Part shown: positions 1 to 7,069 of the stretch, piece after piece | Layout of the letters: each line of letters begins with the position of its first letter | Position numbering within the stretch: the first letter of the stretch is position 1 | Source of the DNA: Saprospiraceae bacterium | GTDB taxonomy: Bacteria; Bacteroidota; Bacteroidia; Chitinophagales; Saprospiraceae | Length of the DNA stretch: 64,000 bases | Assembly: GCA_029251525.1 (NCBI GenBank) | Contig: JAQXDE010000057.1 | Coordinates: 1 to 64,000 of the forward strand | Direction of reading: 5' to 3' | Program-made: the position numbers and the translations under genes | The notes under the pieces: generated by a model | The model's input: the letters and a program-made list of their open reading frames with translations, nothing else | What the model was told of the DNA's origin: nothing | The model's database searches: none

Positions 1-1162
1 ATTCAACCTGTGTAATCGTTCCATTATTATCCGATGCATCTACATTTAAGGCTATCGGATTTAAGTTTAAAAAAAGACCTCCATTAATTGGACTTGTCCA
101 ATTGACGGTTGGTTGCCCAGGAGGACTTAAATCGTAATATAGTTTAAATGGCGCTGAAATAGATCCAGTTCCTCCAAATCCGTTAGAAGATGTTCCTCCC
201 ATATCTTCAAAGGGAGTTGTACCGTAAGCACCAAAGGTTCCGTCACCATTATCATAGGTAGGTGAATAAGTTGAAATCAAGATACTATCCTCTGATGGAA
301 TAAATTCCATAATTCGAAGCCAGCCATTTCCTCCATCAGGTTGATCCTGATAATCAGAAAGAAGCGTATAAATGGTATTACCATTTATACCCACATCATC
401 TCTTTCCCCTTCTGTTGCGATATGGCCACCTAGCATTAAAAAAAGACTGTCATGGTCACTTAACGCATCAAAGATATTTTCACCTTGTGAACTAAATTCT
501 CCTGGAAATTCATTTGCTGAAGTTGGAGGATCTCCTTCATTTCCTCGATCAATCATAAAATGAGAGGTAACAATCGCTCTTTTATCACTATGCGCTGTTA
601 GCACACTATCAGCCCAATTTAATACATCTGTTTGTTGTTGTCCATTTATATTCTCATCATACTCAAGATGAAGAATAATGAAATCAAGTCCACTAGCACT
701 AAATAACTGAAAACTATTGTCATTTTTTGAGCCATAATTTCCTCCATAATAATCACGCCCAGTAAATCGACTTACACCAAAGTAATTATTATATTCACTA
801 GTCGCTCCTGTCTGTCTTTTGGGAAATTGATCACAATTACCAACAGATAGACCATAAGGAATTCCATCTGTAAGAGTTGTTGTTACAGGATCTTCAATTT
901 TATTGTAGCAAGTATCTGCATGCACCCATTCTGTTAATTCATCAGCATTTTGAACAATATCGCCAAGGCTTGTAACAAAAACAATATTCTTGCTAACTCT
1001 ATTTGCTGTAATCCATTCCATTTGGTCAACAAATATTTGATTAGCAGTTGGACCAAAATCACAATAATGCTGGGTATCAGGCAGAACGATGATAGTAAAA
1101 TTTTGAGCAATTGCCTGTGATGACATAAAAAAACTAAAGACAAAAAATAATATACGATTCAT
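1..1162 (-). CDS. Secreted calcineurin-like phosphoesterase with Ig-like C-terminal part (partial)
   Basis: The start is ATG at 1162. The reading frame stays open through 387 codons to the window edge, so the C-terminus is missing. Residues 1-20 form a signal peptide ending AIAQ. Metallophosphoesterase motifs follow in order: VLPDTQHY (D29, Q31), SLGDIV (G67, D68), GNCD (108-111), TSH (199-201) and GGH (245-247). From about residue 345 an Ig-like segment (VNWTSPINGG) begins, of the kind that precedes a T9SS sorting domain. The family hydrolyses phosphate esters using two metals. In place of the usual GNHD this protein has Cys at residue 110, so the histidine normally in that motif is absent. 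It is separated by 335 bases from the polysaccharide genes upstream and is probably its own transcription unit. Substrate unknown. Confidence 0.85.
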   Translation of the reverse strand, partial: MNRILFFVFSFFMSSQAIAQNFTIIVLPDTQHYCDFGPTANQIFVDQMEWITANRVSKNIVFVTSLGDIVQNADELTEWVHADTCYNKIEDPVTTTLTDGIPYGLSVGNCDQFPKRQTGATSEYNNYFGVSRFTGRDYYGGNYGSKNDNSFQLFSASGLDFIILHLEYDENINGQQQTDVLNWADSVLTAHSDKRAIVTSHFMIDRGNEGDPPTSANEFPGEFSSQGENIFDALSDHDSLFLMLGGHIATEGERDDVGINGNTIYTLLSDYQDQPDGGNGWLRIMEFIPSEDSILISTYSPTYDNGDGTFGAYGTTPFEDMGGTSSNGFGGTGSISAPFKLYYDLSPPGQPTVNWTSPINGGLFLNLNPIALNVDASDNNGTITQVE

Positions 1163-1497
1163 GATTTTTTTTTTGAAGACTTAAACTAAAATAAAAGACA
1201 AATACTATTGTCAAATATATGTAGTCATTATTTCTTGAATGTTATTTTCAAAAAATCCATTAGCCCTGCCATCTTAAGAATTTTAGATACAGATAATAGG
1301 AATTAAAACAGTTGGAATTGGAATAATCGGTAAGTGGAATATTTTTGATACATCTCAAGTATAGAGTAGTATAAAATTGATTCCCAGTGCTACTCTAATA
1401 GAATTTAATTTGATTATAAAATTAAAGCTTTTTTGAATCAAAACCAACAGTTTTTAAATTTGTGTATTTAAATGTTTTAAAAACGATACAACACTTA
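1163..1497. other. Intergenic region, AT-rich
   Basis: This is a non-coding stretch between the deacetylase stop and the phosphoesterase start. Apart from a possible promoter box near 1212-1219 I see only a weak A/T inverted repeat just after the deacetylase stop (around 1450-1490), too poor in GC to call a terminator. No protein-like reading frame was found. Confidence 0.5.
1212..1219 (-). promoter_or_regulatory. Possible Bacteroidota -7 box (TATATTTG)
   Basis: On the minus strand the bases read TATATTTG. This fits the TAnnTTTG -7 element known for Bacteroidota sigma factors and lies about 50 bases upstream of the phosphoesterase start at 1162. A matching -33 TTTG at the usual spacing is not evident, so this is a weak call. 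Confidence 0.3.
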
Positions 1498-2559
1498 TTA
1501 ATTCGATATTACTTTTTTGCCTTTATGATAAATGAAAGGCAACATCCCACTTGTTTGCATATCTAAAACAGATGAAGTAGAAACTTGGTTGAGGCTAATC
1601 CTTGGCAAGCACTCTAAATAATTTTTGTGTTGAGAAAAAATATTTCCAATTCGAGTAGTTGTTCCTGTTTTCAAACCCAACGATTTAACCATTTCAAATT
1701 CTCGAAAAGTAGCTTCTGTTACTTTGCCAAATGGATAAGCAAAATGGTTAACAGGTTGTTGGATATATTTTTCTAATAATCTTTTTGATTCTAAAATTTC
1801 AAATTCCAAATCACTAGAATCTAATCTTGTAAGTGGAAAATGATTAACAGTATGTGCACCAATTGTCACGAGAGGATCCTGTGAAATTAATTTTATCTCT
1901 TCCCAACTCATAGCCATTTTTTCCACATAGGAAAGATAGTCTGATTCCTTTTTTCCGAAAACCACATTTAACATATCTTTAAAATTACCTTTAGAAAAAG
2001 ATTGATTAATCAATATTCTAATCTGATCAAAGGCCATCTCTTTTTCCGAAATCGTTTTAGAAGGAATCAAATAATTTATTCCTTCCCATTGAAATTTTAC
2101 ACTAGATTCTTCTTTTAAAAAATCTTCTAAAAGGTACCACCAAAGAATCGCTTTTTGATCTGGAAAATTTGTGGTTACATAAATACAAAATGGAACATTA
2201 TGCTTTTTTAGAATTGGATAAGCATTGGTAAAATTATCACGATACCCATCGTCGAAAGTAAACACAACAAACTTCTGCTTTGGTTTTTCTACCGTCAAAG
2301 CATGATGTAAATCGTCAAGTGAAAAGAATGCGTAATTCTTACTTTTATAAAACTGGATAGTTTGTTTTAATTGTTCTGGAGTAACCTCAAGGCTTTGATG
2401 ATTATGAATTCGAAAATCCATTTTATCTTCAACCACTCGATGAAAAGTCAAAACTTGCCCCATCCCTGAATAAAAAGGTTGAAATAATCGATGTATTTGC
2501 AAACCTGAAATGACAGGTGCAACTTTCGATATGATCTTCTTTTTATAAAAGTTACTCAT
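1498..2559 (-). CDS. Polysaccharide deacetylase (NodB-type, CE4)
   Basis: A 353-residue protein with the NodB fold. TFDDGYRDN (D103, D104) supplies the catalytic base and metal ligand. GAHTVNH (H236, H240) supplies the two metal-binding histidines. HFAYPFGK (272-279) is the conserved YPFG motif. An LTFHRV segment near residue 38 is typical of the polysaccharide-associated branch. The family removes N- or O-acetyl groups from polysaccharides. No clear signal peptide is visible, so the protein may act in the cytoplasm or be membrane-associated at its hydrophobic N-terminus. Its start overlaps the end of the upstream glycosyltransferase by 8 bases, which indicates translational coupling and co-transcription. 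It is the last gene of the exopolysaccharide run. Confidence 0.9.
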   Translation of the reverse strand: MSNFYKKKIISKVAPVISGLQIHRLFQPFYSGMGQVLTFHRVVEDKMDFRIHNHQSLEVTPEQLKQTIQFYKSKNYAFFSLDDLHHALTVEKPKQKFVVFTFDDGYRDNFTNAYPILKKHNVPFCIYVTTNFPDQKAILWWYLLEDFLKEESSVKFQWEGINYLIPSKTISEKEMAFDQIRILINQSFSKGNFKDMLNVVFGKKESDYLSYVEKMAMSWEEIKLISQDPLVTIGAHTVNHFPLTRLDSSDLEFEILESKRLLEKYIQQPVNHFAYPFGKVTEATFREFEMVKSLGLKTGTTTRIGNIFSQHKNYLECLPRISLNQVSTSSVLDMQTSGMLPFIYHKGKKVISN

Positions 2560-3679
2560 GAGAAATTACTTCTTTATATAAATCATTATATTTTTCTGCC
2601 ACCCTCGAAATCAAATATTTTTCCTCAATAATTTGCTTGGCATTTTTGGCAAAACTATTCATCTCAGTTTCGTTTTCAATTGCCCATTCTATTTTCTCCG
2701 CCAAATCATTGGCATTTTCAGATTTAAAAAATAAGACTTGACCATTTTCTAAAACAGCCGTGTTTTGAGGTATGTCGCTGCAAATCATTGGCGTTCCTAC
2801 GCTTCCTACTTCCAACAACATCATCGACATCGCTTCCAATTCAGAGGGAAAAACAAAAAACTTTGATCTAAAAATCAAAGCATTCAAAACTTTCAAATCA
2901 GAAACATAGCCAATAAATTTCACTTTCAATCCTTCTGCAGATTTCTTCAATTGTTCAGTATATCTTGGCAATTGTTCTTTGTCTGCCGCGATGACTAAAG
3001 TATCTTGGTAATTTATTTTCTTTAAAGCATCTATCAATGTATGACAACCTTTAAGAGGAATCAATCGACGAGCTGCAAAAAATAAATACTCACCTTCAAC
3101 ATTATTATTCTCCAAAATTTCATCAGCAAATTCAGGAAGTACTTTTCCTATTGGATGAATACCATTTGGAATGTAAACGATTTTTCTTTTATATTTTTCA
3201 TCAAAATATTCTACCTGTGTTTTTGAAACAGAAGTCAACCTTGCATTTGAACGCATAAACATTTCTTCCATTCTTCGGAAATAAAATTTCGCGCCACTTG
3301 ACCATTTATCATTTAAATAAGGTAATCCGTGCGAAGTTGCAATTGTTCTATATTTAAAATTTAATAACGATAAAAAAAACGCTCCATCCATTTTATGTAA
3401 ATGAACTAAATCATACTTTCCATTCCACATCAAATGCAAAAAACATTTTATATAAAATAAAAAAACACCAATACCTTTTATGGGTGTTTCTGAAAACTGA
3501 ATTGTTTTCACTCCTTCCATAAAATCTGCAGCTAAATCATTTTTATAACAATAGATGGTAATATCAAAATGGTCTTTCATTTCCCATAAAAGGTTTTCCA
3601 CCACCCGACTTGTTCCGCCTTTAGATGGAAAATACTTGACTCCAAAAATTGCAATTTTTTTCTTTTTCATTAATAACAC
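2552..3679 (-). CDS. Glycosyltransferase family 4 (GT-B fold)
   Basis: A 375-residue protein. The N-terminal Rossmann half starts KKKKIAIFG and contains GGTSRVVENLL, the acceptor-side glycine-rich loop. The C-terminal half has FAARRLIPLKG and the donor-binding segment SELEAMSMMLLEVGSVGTP, with the two glutamates of the GT4 E-x7-E motif. No signal peptide or membrane segment is seen, so it is a cytoplasmic or peripheral enzyme adding a sugar to the lipid-linked repeat unit. The longest start is MLLM at 3679; the ATG at 3670 (MKKKKIAIFG) looks equally good and is more typical. It overlaps the deacetylase gene by 8 bases. Donor sugar and linkage cannot be read from the sequence. Confidence 0.88.
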   Translation of the reverse strand: MLLMKKKKIAIFGVKYFPSKGGTSRVVENLLWEMKDHFDITIYCYKNDLAADFMEGVKTIQFSETPIKGIGVFLFYIKCFLHLMWNGKYDLVHLHKMDGAFFLSLLNFKYRTIATSHGLPYLNDKWSSGAKFYFRRMEEMFMRSNARLTSVSKTQVEYFDEKYKRKIVYIPNGIHPIGKVLPEFADEILENNNVEGEYLFFAARRLIPLKGCHTLIDALKKINYQDTLVIAADKEQLPRYTEQLKKSAEGLKVKFIGYVSDLKVLNALIFRSKFFVFPSELEAMSMMLLEVGSVGTPMICSDIPQNTAVLENGQVLFFKSENANDLAEKIEWAIENETEMNSFAKNAKQIIEEKYLISRVAEKYNDLYKEVISHE

Positions 3680-3823
3680 TAGTTATTCAGCATTAGCTAA
3701 CTCTATAACGAGCACCAATATTTTTTCAAAATACTTAAAGGCTTTATACCTCCCCGCTTAAACAATAAAAAATCAACTTTAAAAATAGTTGCAAAAAATT
3801 GCTCTAAACACAAAACAATACAT

Positions 3824-5032
3824 TTACATTTTTTCTAAAAATTTTTTTATTGGTTCACCATAATGAATATAGTTAAACTTTTGCAAACATAATTCTTGAC
3901 CTTTTAAACCGATTTCTACTGCTAATTTTGGATTTTCAATTACCTCTTTCATTTTCTCTGCATAAGCAACTACCTCATAATCATCTGCAATAAATGCATT
4001 TTCCCCATCTTTGAAATAATGTTTTACCTCTCCAAAGTTCGTAGCAATCATAGGATTTCCAGTAGCTACGTATTCACCTATTTTATGTGGAAATCTTGCC
4101 TCATCTTGAATAGTATTTCGCAAAGGAATAAGCAAAGCTGAAGCTCCCTTAAAATATATCGGAATATCTTTCCGAGGAATATTTCTAAAAATTTTAACTC
4201 GATCTTTTTCTTTTAATTGTTTAATATCTATTTCAAGTTTCCTAAGGTCTTCTTCCTGCCCCCCTCCTAATATCAGATACAAATCCATCCTTGGCTCTGC
4301 AGGCAATTGATTAAATGCTTCCAAAATAAAATCAACGACTTCTCTATATACCAGTGCTCCACAATACAAAAAATATGGATATTCTCTTTTTACTCTTGGA
4401 ATATTAAACTCCTCATAATCACATAAAATTGGAATTTTGAATTGCGGTTTAGAAGGTGCTATTTTTTTAAAATTATCAATCAACACCTCACTAATTGGAA
4501 ATGCTCCATCCATCTTTTGCACCAACCAATTATCAAAAAGATAATCATTGATTTGAACTTTCCAACCTTTTCGATGCTGCATCGCAGAGGCCCACTCTAC
4601 ATAATTGAGCACAATTGGAAACCCTAAGACCCATCCATAAATTCGATATAACAAAGTCTGCCCAAAATGGTGACAAGAGATAATAGCTGCTCCAAGATTA
4701 TTATTTTTTTTGAGTTTTCTCAAAAACATAAATTCTTTTATTATCCCTCGCAGCTTTTGAATATTTCTAGGGAAAAATGATTTCGGTTTATAAACTGTTC
4801 CTGAAGTATAAATATAATTAATACCATGAACTACTCCTTCTAATGGAATATCAACAAGTTTTTCTGGATCAAAAAACCCTTTTCTGTTAATGACTGTCAC
4901 CTTTGCCCCAACACTAATTAATGCTTTACTAATCATAATTAGTTTTTGAATAGCAGCTAACCCATAAGGAAATCCACTTTCACCTAAATAAATTACATGA
5001 AAAGGTTTTTTATCTTTTTGACTCATTTTCAA
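3824..5032 (-). CDS. Glycosyltransferase, GT4-like
   Basis: A 402-residue protein. The N-terminal half starts with HVIYLGESGFPYGLA, a glycine-rich loop near residues 13-27. The C-terminal half contains YFLYCGALVYREVVDF and LILGGGQEEDLRKLE, then PHKIGEYVATGNPMIATNFGE, which replaces the usual EGF/E-x7-E donor loop. It has no signal peptide. The second ATG (residue 3) is an alternative start. It lies 144 bases upstream of the next glycosyltransferase in the same direction, so it is probably in the same operon. It is less canonical than the other GT4 enzymes in the window. The call as a glycosyltransferase is firm; donor and acceptor are unknown. Confidence 0.82.
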   Translation of the reverse strand: MKMSQKDKKPFHVIYLGESGFPYGLAAIQKLIMISKALISVGAKVTVINRKGFFDPEKLVDIPLEGVVHGINYIYTSGTVYKPKSFFPRNIQKLRGIIKEFMFLRKLKKNNNLGAAIISCHHFGQTLLYRIYGWVLGFPIVLNYVEWASAMQHRKGWKVQINDYLFDNWLVQKMDGAFPISEVLIDNFKKIAPSKPQFKIPILCDYEEFNIPRVKREYPYFLYCGALVYREVVDFILEAFNQLPAEPRMDLYLILGGGQEEDLRKLEIDIKQLKEKDRVKIFRNIPRKDIPIYFKGASALLIPLRNTIQDEARFPHKIGEYVATGNPMIATNFGEVKHYFKDGENAFIADDYEVVAYAEKMKEVIENPKLAVEIGLKGQELCLQKFNYIHYGEPIKKFLEKM

Positions 5033-5067
5033 AAGTTATTTGAATAAAGTTTCTTTTTTAAATAGTA

Positions 5068-5169
5068 AGTGCCGACTCGAACTAAACAACAGTGTAACAT
5101 TAGAATTCATTTTCCATGGTATTAGGAAAAATTCTAGTATTACACTGTTGTTTGATTCAATTCGGCACT
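5068..5169. repeat. 102-bp imperfect inverted repeat (long hairpin or MITE-like)
   Basis: The arms 5068-5107 and 5130-5169 pair over 40 positions with four mismatches (5076, 5078, 5082, 5098) and two G-T wobbles. The ends read AGTGCCGA and TCGGCACT, and the core AAACAACAGTGTAA is perfect. It lies between two minus-strand genes, just upstream of the glycosyltransferase start. It is too long and has no adjacent T-run, so it is not a simple terminator. It could be a transcribed hairpin in the operon leader or a small non-autonomous element. No clear target-site duplication is visible. Confidence 0.75.
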
Positions 5170-5316
5170 CAAAAGTAATTCTACTTATCAACTATTCTAA
5201 GCCTTTGACAATTATTGATTATTGCTCAAGGAAGCTGTATTTATCACTAGCTAAATAATCATTAGGGTATTAAAAATAATTAGGAACCCTTAGAAATATT
5301 TTTTTTTAGCATTCTT

Positions 5317-6246
5317 TTATTGACCTGGTTTTACCAAATCGTAAGCATTCAATTTATACTCAGGATGACCTGGAATCCTTGTTGTCATCCGCAACGTGCC
5401 CATAAATAAATCTACAAACCCTGCCCCCGCATTTATTGAAGCTTGTACATCTGATGGACTATTTTTAAAGGTATGATGATAAATTCCCCACTTATTATTT
5501 CCGCCCCAAGGATAGTTTTCTAATACGGTCTGTTCAATTTTATCATGATATAACTCTCCATTAAGCCAAACTTGGGTCAGTCCATCATTTCCCAAACCGT
5601 AAATCACATGAATTACTACATCTAATGTATCTCCTGCCATTGGCTTAACAGGATAAATTATTCTATCATTGACATTGACTACCTGTATCTCTCCTCCTTG
5701 TGCTGGTGATGGATCTTCAAGAGCAGCAATTTCCAATTCAAGTATTGGTGATAATCCTTGTATTCCAGGATGATTTTGAAAAATCGTAATTGGTGATGTA
5801 GTATCAATTACATAATCATTAGGGAAAAAATATCGCCAACCTATCCATTGCTCTGTACCAAGTGGATGATTAATTTGCCATGGATGAGTATGAATCTCAC
5901 TTCTGTAATTATGTGGACTAGCACTACCCATTGGTGGAACTGGTTCTAACGGATTAAGAACAAATTTCATGTTGTCACCGACTATTGAAACACCCATTGT
6001 ATCATAAGCAGCATTTACAAAAAGGCCTGGTCCAAATGACATTCCCGATGTATATGAATAAGGGGGTATCGTAATCGTATTCCATTCCCAAGTTTTTACA
6101 TTCGTCAAGTTTGTCGATACGGGTGGAGGATCGAGTACTAGCGTCCCATCTCCTAGTTCATTAGCGCCACATCCATTCATTGTCAAAAAAAGCAACAAGA
6201 TTTTTAGATATGATTTAGAAATACTGAAAATGGTTACTTTATTCAT
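5317..6246 (-). CDS. Polysaccharide lyase-like lipoprotein (PF14099 type)
   Basis: A 309-residue protein with a lipoprotein signal peptide: a basic N-terminus, a hydrophobic stretch and the lipobox NGC at about residue 26. It is probably anchored to the outer membrane or exported. The body resembles the concanavalin-A-like polysaccharide lyase family (glucuronan or heparin-lyase-like). HNYRSEIHTHPW supplies the conserved Arg/Glu/His cluster, followed by GTEQWIGWRYFFPNDYVI, FQNHPGIQG and a late VDLFMGTLRMTT strand. Such enzymes cleave uronic-acid-containing polymers by beta-elimination. Inside an EPS operon a lyase usually trims or releases the cell's own polymer, which suggests that this one contains uronic acid. 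Family placement is from motif memory, so substrate is inference. Confidence 0.75.
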   Translation of the reverse strand: MNKVTIFSISKSYLKILLLFLTMNGCGANELGDGTLVLDPPPVSTNLTNVKTWEWNTITIPPYSYTSGMSFGPGLFVNAAYDTMGVSIVGDNMKFVLNPLEPVPPMGSASPHNYRSEIHTHPWQINHPLGTEQWIGWRYFFPNDYVIDTTSPITIFQNHPGIQGLSPILELEIAALEDPSPAQGGEIQVVNVNDRIIYPVKPMAGDTLDVVIHVIYGLGNDGLTQVWLNGELYHDKIEQTVLENYPWGGNNKWGIYHHTFKNSPSDVQASINAGAGFVDLFMGTLRMTTRIPGHPEYKLNAYDLVKPGQ

Positions 6247-6358
6247 AGTTTAAACATATTTTAGCACTTGAAAATATTTCACTTACATTAGCAAAAATTA
6301 TAAAAATCAAGAATTGGGGTTATTAAATTGTTATCTTACTTATTAAAATGGTAACCAC

Positions 6359-7069
6359 CTACCATAAATCAAGATGGTCGACTCCATTTACATATTTCGA
6401 ATTTTTTGTCAACCGAAATGGAAATCCACTACTTACGCTCCCTGCCGCTTGGTCATCTTCTACATCATATTTCATTTCCATCACTACATCAGAATCATTT
6501 TTTGCAATTCGTAAAAAGTAATTTTGATGTGAAGAGATCCTGGTGTACCGCAATTGTGTATCAAGTGTTACTCTAAACTTTCGATTTGCAGATAAATAAT
6601 ATTTTCTAAAATACCGGTTGAGTAAAGTTGGTTCCAAAAACTTAAGTGACTCTTGAATTTCCAATGGTAAATTTGAATTTGCAAAAACAGTTTTCAAGTC
6701 AGTTTTAGAAATACCTTTTTTTAATACAATTGGGCTAAGCGAGAAATGTCGCTTAGCTCCCGAACAACCTTTCTTTATCTTAATCTCCAACACGGGGTTT
6801 TCGATTAGTCCAAATTGTTCGCCATACCATCTTATTCGAAATTTATGTCGCAAAGGCGAACCTAACTGATTGTCATTATAATTTTCAAAACTAGATGTAT
6901 CGAAATAAATATTATTAATATACCTTGCCGGAAATGGACGGAAAAACATTGATGGATGACTTCGTACCACAGTTTCTACCCACCCCAAGTCAGTATTGGT
7001 TAAGGCGTACTTCCGTTCATTACGATAAACCAATGGTTTACTTACTACTCTTTCCGTACTCGGCTCCAT
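6359..7069 (-). CDS. VTC-domain protein (polyphosphate polymerase-like)
   Basis: A 236-residue protein that is almost entirely a VTC domain, the tunnel-fold domain of yeast polyphosphate polymerase Vtc4. RNERKYAL near residue 16 supplies the basic and acidic residues at the tunnel entrance. NNIYFDTSSFENYND, KFRIRWYGE, LEIKIKKG and VVMEMKYDVEDD follow, giving the alternating charged strands expected of triphosphate-tunnel enzymes. It has no signal peptide, so it is cytoplasmic. Its start lies inside the upstream CotH-like gene (32-base overlap), so the two are translationally linked. Bacterial VTC proteins are often encoded beside CotH and DUF4956 genes, as here. Its product may be polyphosphate, but this has not been shown for small bacterial VTC proteins in general. 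Confidence 0.85.
   Translation of the reverse strand: MEPSTERVVSKPLVYRNERKYALTNTDLGWVETVVRSHPSMFFRPFPARYINNIYFDTSSFENYNDNQLGSPLRHKFRIRWYGEQFGLIENPVLEIKIKKGCSGAKRHFSLSPIVLKKGISKTDLKTVFANSNLPLEIQESLKFLEPTLLNRYFRKYYLSANRKFRVTLDTQLRYTRISSHQNYFLRIAKNDSDVVMEMKYDVEDDQAAGSVSSGFPFRLTKNSKYVNGVDHLDLW

Noticed and set aside
5040-5258. A 72-residue plus-strand frame over the inverted repeat
   Set aside because: The frame runs across the palindromic DNA, its residues look random and no family is recognised, so the repeat explains it.
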